From assembly GCA_963742875.1 (NCBI GenBank), contig CAVUNO010000012.1:406508-470507 (forward strand): DNA of 64,000 nucleotides, in the 5' to 3' direction. Position numbers and translations under genes: made by a program. A model generated the notes under the pieces. That model was not told the origin of the DNA and made no database searches. It worked only from the letters and a program-made list of their open reading frames with translations. Origin of the DNA: Bog-532 sp963742875 (GTDB lineage: Bacteria > Actinomycetota > Actinomycetes > Streptosporangiales > Streptosporangiaceae). Position 1 is the stretch's first letter. Every line of letters starts with the position of its first letter. This document shows, piece by piece, positions 44,094 through 53,193 of the stretch.

Positions 44094-45035
44094 CTAGAAA
44101 CGGTCGCCGGGGGATAGACGCCGATGGGCGTCGCGCGCCCGCTCATCCGCTGCGCTGGCCGCGTACCGCGTCAGCATCGCCCGCGACTTCCATCCCGCGA
44201 GCCGCATCAAGTCGCCCTCCGACCCGCCATTAGCCAGCCAGTCATGCGAGAACGTGTGCCGTAGTTGGTGCGGGTGCAGATCAGGAAGCCCCACCGCGGC
44301 CCCCCGGTCCTTGATCATCTGATAGACGCCACTCGCAGTGAGCCGCCCCTTCGTGCCAAGCCACAGCCACGCATCGGCCGCCCGCGGATGACCAGCCCGC
44401 ACGCGGATGTACCGGTCAATGTCCCGGGCAGACTTGGTGCCAATCGGCAGGACCAGCTCGCGCCGTCCCTTCGCGGTGATCCGCACCACCCGCGACCGCA
44501 GGTCTACGTCGGACGCCTCGGGATCACTGGCGCTGTAACGGAGCCCTGCCATGCCCTCCAGTCGCATCCCGGTATCTAGGAACAGCCGGATGACCGCTAG
44601 GTCCCGCCGATCACGGAAGTCCTTGCCCGAACAGTCAGCGAGCAGGCGCCGCACATCGTCATCGGGAAGCACGGGGACAGGCTTCTCCGGGATCTTCGGC
44701 GGCCGCATCTTGGCCATGGGCGAGCTGTCGATCTCGCCCTCCTCGTCCAGCCAGCCGAAGAGCTGCTGAAGGGACCGGTAGCGAGTCGCGGCCGACGATG
44801 GCGCGGTGCGCTCAAGCTCGGCCACGATGAAGGCCTCAACGTGCTCCCGGCGGATGCTGCGCACGGCGGAAGGCATGCCCTGGCGGACCAGGAACGCCGC
44901 GAAGATCGACGCGTCGTCGGTGTAGGCCCGGATGGTCCGCGGGGAGAGGTTCGCCGCCTCCAGGTGGAGACGCCAGGACGGTAGAAGTGCGCTAAGCTCT
45001 CCAACGCCGGTTGGACGTACTTTGGCCTTGGCCAT
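44094..45035 (-). CDS. int: Tyrosine integrase of the tRNA-Thr island (intact copy)
   Basis: 313 residues from ATG 45035. N-terminal SAM-like core-binding domain (WRLHLEAANLSPRTIRAYTD) and catalytic domain with Arg158 (DTGMRLEGM), His256-x-x-Arg259 (HPHQLRHTF), Trp282 (AGWKSRAML) and Tyr291 (TRYAAS): a complete active site. It reads away from the tRNA-Thr gene 90 bases to its right. Degraded copies occur at 478, 4103, 11745 and 15180, always beside a tRNA-like or collapsed junction. It is expected to recombine the 39-bp tRNA sequence. Confidence 0.93.
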   Translation of the reverse strand: MAKAKVRPTGVGELSALLPSWRLHLEAANLSPRTIRAYTDDASIFAAFLVRQGMPSAVRSIRREHVEAFIVAELERTAPSSAATRYRSLQQLFGWLDEEGEIDSSPMAKMRPPKIPEKPVPVLPDDDVRRLLADCSGKDFRDRRDLAVIRLFLDTGMRLEGMAGLRYSASDPEASDVDLRSRVVRITAKGRRELVLPIGTKSARDIDRYIRVRAGHPRAADAWLWLGTKGRLTASGVYQMIKDRGAAVGLPDLHPHQLRHTFSHDWLANGGSEGDLMRLAGWKSRAMLTRYAASAADERARDAHRRLSPGDRF

Positions 45036-45124
45036 GATGTTAGATTAGACGCTGTACGACCGGTATGCACGATTCGTGAAGACGGCTAGGGACGCAAAAC
45101 CCCAGCTCAGACACCTAAATACAG

Positions 45125-45163
45125 GCCCCGTTAGCTCAGTCGGCAGAGCGTCTCCATGGTAAG
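45125..45163 (+). repeat. 39-bp att core within tRNA-Thr 5' half (right end of the 29-kb island)
   Basis: Identical to 16206-16244. From 45164 the copy continues as normal tRNA, while at 16245 it continues as element DNA. This defines a 39-bp direct repeat bounding 16245-45124, with the intact integrase just inside the right end and the HTH gene just inside the left end. Confidence 0.82.
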
Positions 45164-45198
45164 GAGAAGGTCTACGGTTCGATTCCGTAACGGGGCTC
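45153..45198 (+). repeat. 46-bp direct repeat, left copy (tRNA-Thr 3' half)
   Basis: Runs from the anticodon loop to the first base of CCA and is identical to 50096-50141. It bounds a 4.9-kb segment on the right of the tRNA. The two repeats overlap by 11 bases with the 5' att core, so left and right insertions use neighbouring parts of the same gene. Confidence 0.85.
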
Positions 45199-45203
45199 CA
45201 GCT

Positions 45204-45390
45204 CAACCCGTTATTTCGAACACGACTGTTCAAGATCAAGTGCCAAGATTTCAAGATCAAGAGCCAAACGTGCCGCTGACGGGGCTGGACAGCGCGACGT
45301 AGCCGGACAAAAGGCGGCTTCTGGCCTGCGGGTATCCCCGGGTCGGACGTTGCGCGTCTCCGTGGCACGGAGAAGCTCGCCGGACGAGTT
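45204..45390 (+). repeat. Diverged repeat downstream of tRNA-Thr, copy 1
   Basis: Similar to 53343-53520 over its whole length (for example gttcaagatcaagtgccaag in both), with scattered substitutions. The order tRNA 3' half followed by this repeat also occurs at 50096-50141 plus 53341 onward once the insertion sequence is removed. It may therefore be the original flank of the tRNA gene in two diverged copies. Confidence 0.7.
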
Positions 45391-45505
45391 GATCATCCGG
45401 GTAAACGATGCCCATGCGGTTCAGGTGCCTGGTGACCCGGAAGCCCCGGCCGCTGGTGGCCCGGGTGCTCGAACTGACCGGAGCCGGCAGCGGGCCATCA
45501 TTCCC

Positions 45506-45604
45506 GGTCGATGACCTGGCCGCCGTCGAGCGGGATGACGGCTCCGGTCACGAAGGATCAGATCGGGCTGAGCAGCAGCGCGATCGCTGCGTGCCGGAGG
45601 TCAG
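45506..45604 (-). pseudogene. C-terminal remnant of an SDR gene
   Basis: The minus strand reads LRHAAIALLLSPI, a TGA stop, then SFVTGAVIPLDGGQVIDRE, the C-terminal end of a short-chain dehydrogenase (the usual text is SFVTGAVIPVDGG). About 100 bases survive, unrelated to the SDR at 4354-5085. Confidence 0.6.
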
Positions 45605-45677
45605 GTTTACCGTGCTGTTGGAGGCATGGTGACCATCTCCGGACATGCCGGTCTGAAGCAGCCGTTACGCTGCCGGG

Positions 45678-47981
45678 GTGGCTGCCATCGAGTCGCTCGA
45701 CCTGGACATCGCTCCGCTGCTGGTCTGGGCAGCCCGGCGAGGTGAGCGGCTCGACCGTCGCGTGGCTGAGGCCGTGGTGGGCCTGCTGGCGCTGTCGGAC
45801 ACACGTCGGCGCACGGGGTTGCCCGAACCGACTCCTGAACTGGCCGAAGAGTTGCTGCTCAGCATCCTGCCGCTATTCGCCAGCGTAGCCGCGGGTGAAC
45901 TCCAGGCGTTTCCTGCCGTACTGGTCGCCCTGGCTGGTTACACCCACGAGGCGGGCCGGCTGAACAGCAAACGGAGAGACCGGCTGATCACCGCGGTCGG
46001 GACACTCGCGCCGCGGTTCGAGGCGGTGATGACGAACCCACGGCGGGCCACCTGGGCCAGACTGTACGGCCAGCTGCTGCGCGCCGAGGGCGTCGACCCT
46101 GGCGACTCGCAAGCGGTCGGCGACTGGCTGACCGGCTTTGGCCGCCAGGCCGGTCAGGTTCGGTGGACGGCTCTGGGCCTGGATGTTCCCGCTGATTTCG
46201 TTGGCCCGGACAGCACCGCTGAACCTCCATTGGCCTGGGCGGCGTTCGTGCGATCCCTGATCGGTGAGCGTTCACGGCAGGCTCGGCTCCTGCTGCGCCA
46301 GCGCCTGGAAGTGGTGGCGCGTACTGAACAGCTGAGTAACGTGGATCAGCGTCCGCTGATCGTCGGCGTCCCCCGCGACGAAAAAGATGAGGAAGCCGCC
46401 GAGGCGTGGTACGAAGCACAGGCGCGACGGCTGGCGGACCGCTGGACGGCCGCCGGGCTGGACGCGCTGCTCAGCGCGCATACGGCCGAGCTCGCGCCCG
46501 GCCTGGACCGTCCGGCTCCGCTGTTGGACGTTGTCGAGCAACTCGCCCAGCTTCATCTGGACATGTACGGTCCCGGCACTGCCCCGCTACCTCCCGTGCC
46601 GGCGCTCGACGCCGGCGAACTGGCCGCTGCCGTCCGCGCGGTGCCCACCATGATGTCGCTGGCCGCAGCCGCCGCCGATCCACCCAATGCTGACCCGTCA
46701 GTGGCTGACCTGGGGCTGACGAGCGGATTTCTCCTCCGTGACGCCGACGGCACGCTCCGGCGTGGCCCGGCCGTCGGCATGTGCCAGGACGGCGGGCCGG
46801 CCGAGGTGGTCGGCGTGGCGCTGGACGTGCTGGGCGCGGTGCTCGGCCAGATGCAGTCCGACGATCAGACCGCGGAAGAGATCCTCGGCGACCACATCGC
46901 CACCCTCTACTCTCTTTACCAGCGTGGCGGGCTGCCGCAATCGCTGGCCCGGCAGGTCGCGGAAGAGGAGACGTGGATGGTTCCACCGGAACCTCCCGTC
47001 ACGCCCACCGAGTCGGCCGCGTCGGCCGGACCTTATCAGGTACCGGACACCCGGGCGCTGTCGGACCTGACCGGGATCCCCGGGCTGACCAAGGAGGACC
47101 GCTCCGAGCTGCGGGCGCCGGCTGAGCGGCTGGCGGCCGTCATCGACCGGCTGGCGGATCTTGGTGTCACCTCACGGGCCGGTGACACCATCGTCCTCAC
47201 CCCACTGGGTTGCTCCCTGCTGCGTGAAGCGCTTCTCCTCGGTACGGCCGAACCGAGCCCGGTGCACGCGGCCTCATTCCCGACCCGGGACGAAGTGCTG
47301 CGCTGGGAGGCCGGCTGGCTCGCCGACGCGGCCGGCGACTGGCCGCCGCCGACGGCACGCAAGGTGCTGTCCGACTGGCTGACCGCCCACGGCGCCGCGG
47401 GCTGGACCGAGCTGTTCTCGGTCCTCGGGGCCGCGTTGGCCAGTGGCATCACTGCGGCTCGCCGCCGACTCATGCGCCAGGTCGACCTCAGCGACGCGCC
47501 CACCGAGGTGCTGCGGGACATCCTGACCGACTGCATCCTCGGTGCCTGGGCCGAACGTGCCTTGCACGAACGCGGTCTTCCCGTCCCGGCGGCCGAGGTG
47601 CCCGCCTCCGCCCGGGCCGTACTGCTGGCCGATGAACTGGCCGAAATGAACCGCGCGGCGATGCTCACCTACCGGATGACGGACGAGCACCCGGACCAGG
47701 ATCCAGGGCTGCTGCCAGACCTGCGGGCCGCCGTCGGCAAGGCCGTGGCTGACTGGCCAGGCGGTGCCACGGACCTGTTCACGGAAATGGAGAAGACGGC
47801 CTCTGATGCCTTCGCGGTGCTCGCCGGGCCGCTGTCACAGCACCCGGATCCCGCGGTCGCGCAAGCCGTCGAAGCTGCCCGTACGCACCGGAAGCTCACG
47901 ACCAGCACCGCCCACCGGCGCGAGCAGGCGCGTTCCCCGGCCACCAAGTCACGCGCAAAGCGAAGAAAAGGACACCGATGA
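45678..47981 (+). CDS. Large hypothetical protein (767 residues)
   Basis: Starts at GTG 45678 and stays open with typical high-GC codon use, so it is very probably expressed. It is mostly alpha-helical with leucine/alanine-rich stretches (VAEAVVGLLALSDTRRRTGL, VVGVALDVLGAVLGQMQSDD), a probable winged-helix-like segment near residue 500 (LADLGVTSRAGDTIVLTPLG) and a basic tail (TKSRAKRRKGHR). No catalytic motif or membrane segment. I do not recognise the family. It lies alone before the VapBC pair, inside the segment bounded by tRNA 3'-half copies. Confidence 0.6.
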   Translation: MAAIESLDLDIAPLLVWAARRGERLDRRVAEAVVGLLALSDTRRRTGLPEPTPELAEELLLSILPLFASVAAGELQAFPAVLVALAGYTHEAGRLNSKRRDRLITAVGTLAPRFEAVMTNPRRATWARLYGQLLRAEGVDPGDSQAVGDWLTGFGRQAGQVRWTALGLDVPADFVGPDSTAEPPLAWAAFVRSLIGERSRQARLLLRQRLEVVARTEQLSNVDQRPLIVGVPRDEKDEEAAEAWYEAQARRLADRWTAAGLDALLSAHTAELAPGLDRPAPLLDVVEQLAQLHLDMYGPGTAPLPPVPALDAGELAAAVRAVPTMMSLAAAAADPPNADPSVADLGLTSGFLLRDADGTLRRGPAVGMCQDGGPAEVVGVALDVLGAVLGQMQSDDQTAEEILGDHIATLYSLYQRGGLPQSLARQVAEEETWMVPPEPPVTPTESAASAGPYQVPDTRALSDLTGIPGLTKEDRSELRAPAERLAAVIDRLADLGVTSRAGDTIVLTPLGCSLLREALLLGTAEPSPVHAASFPTRDEVLRWEAGWLADAAGDWPPPTARKVLSDWLTAHGAAGWTELFSVLGAALASGITAARRRLMRQVDLSDAPTEVLRDILTDCILGAWAERALHERGLPVPAAEVPASARAVLLADELAEMNRAAMLTYRMTDEHPDQDPGLLPDLRAAVGKAVADWPGGATDLFTEMEKTASDAFAVLAGPLSQHPDPAVAQAVEAARTHRKLTTSTAHRREQARSPATKSRAKRRKGHR

Positions 47982-48043
47982 GGCCGATCCCAGCTGCCCG
48001 ATCCGCTCAGGACGCACACGCAATTGTCATCTGCCGGTCTTGT

Positions 48044-48070
48044 TTACACCATGGTTTAATAATGGTGTAA
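48044..48070. promoter_or_regulatory. VapBC operator/promoter palindrome
   Basis: ttacaccat (48044-48052) and atggtgtaa (48062-48070) are perfect 9-base inverted arms in a strongly AT-rich patch ending eight bases before vapB. The position is that of the autoregulatory operator bound by VapB and VapBC. Confidence 0.65.
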
Positions 48071-48077
48071 TAAAAGA

Positions 48078-48350
48078 ATGGCGTTGAACATAAAGAACGA
48101 CGAAGTGGAGCGGCTCGCCGCTGAGGTGGCCCGCCTGACCGGGGAATCGAAGACAGAGGCCATTCGCCGGGCACTGGCCGAGCGACGTCAGCGCCTGGCT
48201 TACCGGATCAGCCCGGGAGACCGGGAAACGCAGGCCCTGCGGTTTCTCGAACGCGAGGTCTGGCCGCGAATTCCAGCAGACCAGCTCGGCCGCAGGCTGA
48301 GCCGGAGCGAAGAGGACGAAATTCTCGGTTACGGCGAGGAGGGCGTGTGA
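48078..48350 (+). CDS. vapB: VapB-type antitoxin (Rv0623-like)
   Basis: 90 residues from ATG 48078. The N-terminal ALNIKNDEVERLAAEVARLT then GESKTEAIRRALAERR is the ribbon-helix-helix of this antitoxin family; the C-terminal part, ending SRSEEDEILGYGEEGV, is acidic and would wrap around the toxin. Overlaps vapC by four bases (GTGA). Confidence 0.88.
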   Translation: MALNIKNDEVERLAAEVARLTGESKTEAIRRALAERRQRLAYRISPGDRETQALRFLEREVWPRIPADQLGRRLSRSEEDEILGYGEEGV

Positions 48351-48733
48351 TCGTCGACACCTCGGCGCTGGTCGCCATTACCTTCGCCGAGCCAGGCCAC
48401 GGGGAGCTGATCGCCAAGCTCGCCGCCGCGCCTTCGGCCGGGATGGGCACTCCTACCCTCGCTGAAACCGGGCTGGTACTGGCATCCCGCCTGGGCCGTG
48501 ACCCGCGCGACCTCATCATTCGGCTGCTCGACGAATTCGGTGTCGAGCAGATCCCGTTCGGCGATCGCCACTGGCGAGAGGCTGTTGATGCGTTTCTGCG
48601 GTTCGGTCGGGGCCGTCACAAGGCCCGACTCAATTTCGGTGACTGCCTGACCTACGCGGTTGCCCGGCTGGCCAGTGAACCGCTGCTGTTCGTGGGTGAG
48701 GACTTCACGCAGACTGACCTCGCTCTGGCCTAG
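48347..48733 (+). CDS. vapC: VapC PIN-domain toxin ribonuclease
   Basis: 128 residues from GTG 48347. All four acidic positions of the PIN fold are present: VDTSALVAI (Asp4), TLAETGLV (Glu), NFGDCLTYAVA (Asp) and FVGEDFTQTD (Asp). VapC toxins cleave tRNA or rRNA; here the toxin would be held inactive by the upstream VapB. Such modules help keep mobile DNA in the chromosome. Confidence 0.9.
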   Translation: MIVDTSALVAITFAEPGHGELIAKLAAAPSAGMGTPTLAETGLVLASRLGRDPRDLIIRLLDEFGVEQIPFGDRHWREAVDAFLRFGRGRHKARLNFGDCLTYAVARLASEPLLFVGEDFTQTDLALA

Positions 48734-48941
48734 GTAGCTGATACTGGACCGTTCAACCTGGGCTGGCCCAGGGCCCACAGCGCCACGACCTGAGCGAAGC
48801 GGAGAGCTCACTCGCCCTGGTGATGGCCCAGGCGGCGGCCCGGGCGCCAGACGTAATGTCGAGCGCACCGAACAAAAGGAGGCCGAAGCGACCAAGCTGA
48901 AGGAAGCGGCGTACGGGGCACAGCTGGCGGTCGGCCTGCGC

Positions 48942-49388
48942 GTGAGCGACCTGGCCACTGCCGTGCTGATCAGTGCTGACGGCACCATTCATCATCGGTC
49001 CTATGCGGCCTGCATTCATGCTCTTCAGTGCAGTGGCTGGTACGCGGTCGCGTTCACTGGCTACACCCGCCCGGTGACCGTGGCAGGCAGGAAAGGGCGC
49101 AGCAGTGCTGATGCTGCCCGTGGGTCCATCAAGATCGGCTCAACCGACCGGCACCGCGTCCGCGAGTATGAACACGCCTGCCTCCACGAACTGGCGCACA
49201 TAGGGACTCCCGGCTGCGGGCCAGATCGGCAACTGCGTGAGCCGGCCCGCGGCCGGGAGAGCAGCAAAGGCCACCATCACGCGTGGCGGGTCAACTTCGT
49301 GCTCATGGTGCGGAAGACGCTGGGAAACCAAGCGGCACAGCGGCTGAGATCTGAAGTCGGTCAGTGGGGTCTTCAGACCAGCAGATAA
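48942..49388 (+). CDS. Hypothetical protein, possibly a degraded gene
   Basis: 148 residues from the chosen start, but the frame is open further upstream (ERTEQKEAEATKLKEAAYGA before it). Contains SDLATAVLISADGTIHHRSY and YEHACLHELAHIGTPGCG, the latter resembling a zinc-metalloprotease helix (HELAH) without clear partners. I cannot assign a family. GC-rich context without a ribosome binding site leaves doubt. Confidence 0.3.
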   Translation: MSDLATAVLISADGTIHHRSYAACIHALQCSGWYAVAFTGYTRPVTVAGRKGRSSADAARGSIKIGSTDRHRVREYEHACLHELAHIGTPGCGPDRQLREPARGRESSKGHHHAWRVNFVLMVRKTLGNQAAQRLRSEVGQWGLQTSR

Positions 49389-49389
49389 C

Positions 49390-49780
49390 GCTGGTCCTGA
49401 TCAGCGAGTCTGCTCGTCACGCCAGGCGATCCAGTCGCGGAGTTGCGCCAGGTGTAGCCGGGTCCGCTGGAGTTGACCGTGAACAGCGAGGCTCCCTCCG
49501 CCCGCAGCTTCGCAGCGAGCTCCTCCGGCCGCGCCCGGATCCTCCGTGTCGGCGCAGATCTCGATCTCGGCCGGGTCGCGGCCGACGTCGGTGCAGTGCT
49601 GGCGGAGGACACTGATCTTGTGCCGGGGGTCGCGGGGTCGGCGAGGATGTACCAGATGTCGGCGTACTGACCCGGATGAACCGGTCCATCACAGACCCAG
49701 TTCCTCACGCCACCCGATGGCGAACAGGTCATCGTCGCGGTAGCCCGCGGCCAGCCGCCTCCGCGAGCACCATGGCCGTG
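49390..49780 (-). pseudogene. C-terminal remnant of an F420-dependent LLM-class oxidoreductase
   Basis: Across two or three frames the minus strand reads DLFAIGWREELGL, ADIWYILADP and then HKISVLRQHCTDVGRDPAEI EICAD, the ending typical of luciferase-like monooxygenases. The catalytic barrel start is missing. Confidence 0.55.
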
Positions 49781-50095
49781 ATCGCCTGGTTCCGGGTGAA
49801 CAACCGGTGAGGGGAGACCGGACACTATCCACGCGCCCTGGCCGTCAGCCGCGGCGTGCGCGTACCGCGCAGTCGCAAATCACGCGCCCCGCCGAACTCG
49901 GCGGTCATGAAGTCGTCGTCGATTCGAGCTGCCATACCGGACCTCACCTTCGATGGTGAGGTCCGGAAAGCCAGTGACAAACCAAGTGACAACGGCCCCA
50001 GTCAACGCCGGACCGAGTCAGTACCAGCCAGACAGCGTTATCGCTCTGACGTGCACTGACGCGACCCAGCGCGACCCTCTCGGACCGAACGAGCG
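49781..50095. other. Intergenic, nothing recognised except short repeat
   Basis: 315 bases. ggacctcacc and ggtgaggtcc near 49933-49962 form a small inverted repeat (tccggac-like ends). No gene seen. The 46-bp tRNA repeat follows. Confidence 0.3.
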
Positions 50096-50141
50096 TCCAT
50101 GGTAAGGAGAAGGTCTACGGTTCGATTCCGTAACGGGGCTC
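50096..50141 (+). repeat. 46-bp direct repeat, right copy (tRNA-Thr 3' half)
   Basis: Identical to 45153-45198 but lacks the tRNA 5' half, so it cannot fold as tRNA. It ends next to the target site duplication of the insertion sequence. With the left copy it bounds a segment of about 4.9 kb. Confidence 0.85.
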
Positions 50142-50370
50142 TAGGAGGTCTTCACGTTTAACCTGGTCTTATCTTCACGTTTGGGTCTGACATTCTGGTG
50201 CGCAGTCTGGTGTGGCCGCTGCCGTGTCGTGTGTTCGTGTCCGCCTGTTGGCTTTCCGCGCGCCCGGGAGCGGTTTCCGGGCATGCTGGCGCTGTCTGCG
50301 TGCGGTGTCCGGGTGCTGCCGGAGGTGCTGGCGGCGGGTGCTGTTCGGTGTGCGGGCGTACTCGCCTGGG

Positions 50371-51860
50371 CTAGGGCGGCCTGGTGGCGGCGAGCGCGGT
50401 GAGCGTTTTGCGGCGCCGGCGGCGGGTTTTCGGGGGCAGGCCCTTGGCGGCGCGGCGTTCGTTTTCTTCCTGCCGGGCGTTCCAGGCCTGCAGGATGCGC
50501 TGGTTGCGGACGATGAGCAGGGTGGTGGCGAACAGCATCAGCGGCGCCAGGCCCGTGAGGCGGCACCAGCCGCGGCTGATGGTGTTGGTGGCGGGGTCCT
50601 TGGCGGTGGCGAAGCCGCGCTCGGCGCCGGTGCGCCGGGCGTAGGAGCGGCGGTGCGCCACGGAGGGGTAGTCGTGCTTCTGTGCCGTTTTGGCGGCGAC
50701 CTCGGGCGGGACGGTGAGGGTCTGCCGGGTGCAGCAGGCCGCGGGTTGCCGGGAGGCTGGAGGATTTCCGGCCGGTCCCGGTCCAGGCTCATGGAGACGG
50801 GCCGGAGCGGGCAGCGGATCTTGCCCATGGCTGCAGGGCACTGGGCCCGGTGATAGCCGTCGGCGTCGTCGCGGGTGATCTTGCCGAGCTTGTAGCGGGC
50901 AGTCTCGGCGGTCTTGGCGTCGTGCGCGGCGGCCTCCTCACGGGAGGCGCCGCGGGACAGCGGCCCGAGTTCCAGCAGGGAGCGGGGCGTGCACGGGCAG
51001 TACAGGTTGCCGTTGCTGATGATGGCTCCGTCATGCGTCCCTTTGGGTCCGCGGTCGTGCGGGTGCAGGTCCTGCACGAGGCTGGCTCCAGCGTCGCGCA
51101 GCGGGAGCGCCCAGGCGGCGGCGTCGCGGTGGGCGTAGCCGGAGTCGGCGAGGACGTCCCCGAGCGGGATCCCTGCGGAGGGCATCGCCGTCAGGACGGG
51201 CACGAACGCGCGGACCGGGTCATGCCGGCACGACGAGATGATGGCGCGGCGGGCAAGCTCGGGGACGGCGGGGCCGTTCTCGCCGGGCATCATGATCGCG
51301 GCGGACAGGTAGTAGCCGAAGAACAGCTCGTCTTCGCGGCGCAGCAGGTTGTTCTTGCGGTGCCCCCAGGACGCCTCGGGGTCGGCGCAGGGCCCGCCCC
51401 TGGCCGGCGGGGGACGGGAGAAAGACTCCATGTCCGTCCAGTCCACGGCCAGCGAGGTGCTGGCGTCCTTGAACCCGCCGGGGACGGAAGCCTCGAGCAG
51501 GTCGTCGCAGACTGCCTGCAGCGCCTGCGGCGGCAGCCCGCCGGGCTCGTCCTTGCCGAGGGCCGCGGCGACCAGGCCGGACGTCCGCTCTGTCTGCCGG
51601 TAGGTCAGCACGTGAGGGCCGTGCTTCCAGTCCGCGACCACGCCGAGCCGCCGCTGGTCATCATCGCTGAGCCCGGTCAGTGCCTGGTGGACGCGGGTCA
51701 GGTGGGCCGGCCGGTGGTCAGCCTGGGCCAGGCACATGCCGGCCAGCAGGGTACGGACTTTCAGCTGACGCCCGCGCACCCCGATGGGCAGCAGCGCCTC
51801 GATCCGCGGCGCGACGCCGGAGGCATCGATGATCTGCTCCCAGACCGCCAGCGGGATCAT
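50371..51860 (-). pseudogene. DDE-type transposase of the insertion sequence, one frameshift
   Basis: ATG 51860 (MIPLAVWEQIIDASGVAPRI) overlaps the upstream stop (ATGA). Key parts: LAVDWTDMESF (Asp), GDVLADSGYAHRDAAAW (Asp) and, after a frame change near 50755, RTGAERGFATAKDPA (Glu). Together they give about 496 residues with a plausible DDE triad. The frame change sits in CCTCCCGGC and is explained by one missing G; programmed frameshifting is possible but I see no classic slippery site. Confidence 0.72.
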
Positions 51861-52800
51861 CGCCGGACGGCCCCGAGCAACCGCACCGCGCCGGCTTCGC
51901 TGGCCAGCTCGAGTCCGGCGACGAGATCGCCGAGCCGCTGGGAGCAGCTGATCCCGGCCGCGTGCATGAAAGTGGCCAGCCCCAGCAGCTGCGCGGCATC
52001 GCGCAGCCAGGTGGCGCGCAGCCGGCTGGTATCCAGCCGGGGCAGCCCGCCCCCGCCGTCCAGCGCGGTGATCAGCGGGTTCGTGATGTTCCGGCGGCCC
52101 GGATCGGCCCCGCCGCAGATCAGGCCGTTCCCGGCGGCCCGGGCGGCCGCCAGCAGCGGCGCGTGGTACCCGGCGAGCACCGGCACGACGCGGGCACGCC
52201 GGCCCCTGACCCGGACGATGACGCCGCCGGAGCGGCAGGCGACGTCGGTGCCGCGCACGTCGCGCAGGTCGCCGCGGATCAGGCCGCGCCGGCGCCCAGG
52301 CAGACCAGCCCGGCCGCCCGCATCCGGCGTTCCGCGGTGGGCTGAGCGTCCGCGAGCGCGAGATACCCGTCAATCTGCGCGGGACTGTACGGCTGCTTGG
52401 ACCTTTCCCGGGGCAGCGGCACGCCGGCCGGATACAGCTGCGGCACGACACGCCGCCCGATGAACCGCAGGTTCGTGCGCAGCGTCCGCCGCGCCGCCCC
52501 GGACAGGCCCGGCGCGCACCGGGTGAACCGCTCGGTCACCGACGGGTGCAGCAGCACCTCCGGCACCGCGTCCAGCCCCAGCCCGAGGCCGTAATCAGCG
52601 AGCTTGCCCGCCGCCCACAGCAGGTTCTTGGCCCGCTCCTGGCCCGCAGGTGCCGCTTCGGTGATCACTGCGCGGGCGAACGCGGCCGCCTGCGGCGACA
52701 CCGACGACGGCCGCCATCCGGCGATGTAGCCGGTGACCAGGCCAGCGGTATCCCCGGGCGCCGGCACTCCCGCAAGGGCCGCCCCATTCACACTGTACAT
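51857..52800 (-). pseudogene. Recombinase-like accessory protein of the insertion sequence, one frameshift
   Basis: ATG 52800 starts a frame (PQAAAFARAVITEAAPAGQE, QPYSPAQIDGYLALADAQPT, RMRAAGLVCLGAGA) that continues in another frame from about 52285 (LIRGDLRDVRGTDV, RVRGRRARVVPVLAGYHAPL, DTSRLRATWLRDAAQLLGLA TFMHAAG). The pattern resembles a tyrosine recombinase fold with weak catalytic boxes. One missing base in a GC run near 52285 accounts for the break. About 313 residues when joined. Confidence 0.55.
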
Positions 52801-52807
52801 ATACAGT
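52792..52807. promoter_or_regulatory. Operator-like palindrome between divergent IS genes
   Basis: ACTGTA-CATA-TACAGT, six-base perfect arms, lies across the start codon of the leftward recombinase-like gene and six bases before the DUF6788 start. It is well placed to control both. Confidence 0.45.
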
Positions 52808-52812
52808 AGGAC

Positions 52813-53193
52813 ATGCCCGGAATCCCGGACCTATGCCACCCTGAGACCGTGCGTGTCGCCGCCAGCCACCAGGCCGAGGCCGAGAAGATCGCCACCGAGC
52901 TCGCCGCCATCGCCAGCTCCGGCAAGGTGCTGCCCGGCTCGATCACCGAACGGCGCACCCGCTGCGGCCGCCGCAACTGCGGCTGCCACGCCGACCCGCC
53001 CCGCCTGCACGGCCCCTACTGGCAATGGACCCGCAAGGTCGCCGCCAGAACCATCTGCCGATGGCTCAGCGCCGACCAGCACGGCGACTACACGCCCTGG
53101 ATCGACAACGACCGGCGGCTGCGCGAACTCCTCGCCCGGCTCGAAGCCCTCGGCACCGCCGCCTTCGAAGCCGACCCCCGCTGGAAACGCTAG
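52813..53193 (+). CDS. DUF6788 family protein
   Basis: 126 residues from ATG 52813. Contains GSITERRTRCGRRNCGCHAD, PPRLHGPYWQWTRKVAARTI and ALGTAAFEADPRWKR; the CGRRNCGCH cysteine/histidine cluster and GPYWQWT are the family hallmark. These small proteins are frequent passengers of actinobacterial transposons. Function unknown; zinc binding is likely. Confidence 0.75.
   Translation: MPGIPDLCHPETVRVAASHQAEAEKIATELAAIASSGKVLPGSITERRTRCGRRNCGCHADPPRLHGPYWQWTRKVAARTICRWLSADQHGDYTPWIDNDRRLRELLARLEALGTAAFEADPRWKR

Larger units (their letters stand above)
45125..45200 (+). tRNA. tRNA-Thr (anticodon GGT), CCA encoded
   Basis: The sequence folds as a standard cloverleaf: acceptor GCCCCGT/ACGGGGC, D-arm GCTC...GAGC, anticodon stem TCTCC/GGAGA with loop ATGGTAA (anticodon GGT, reading ACC), T-arm TACGG-TTCGATT-CCGTA, discriminator T and CCA. 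It is the only complete tRNA in the window. Its 5' 39 bases recur at 12105 and 16206, and its 3' 45 bases recur at 50096, so integrative elements have used it from both sides. Confidence 0.95.

Noticed and set aside
45045..45368. Minus-strand open frame containing TESNRRPSPYHGDALPTEL
   Set aside because: This is the well-known false protein produced by reading the antisense strand of a tRNA-Thr gene; the frame lies directly over 45125-45200.
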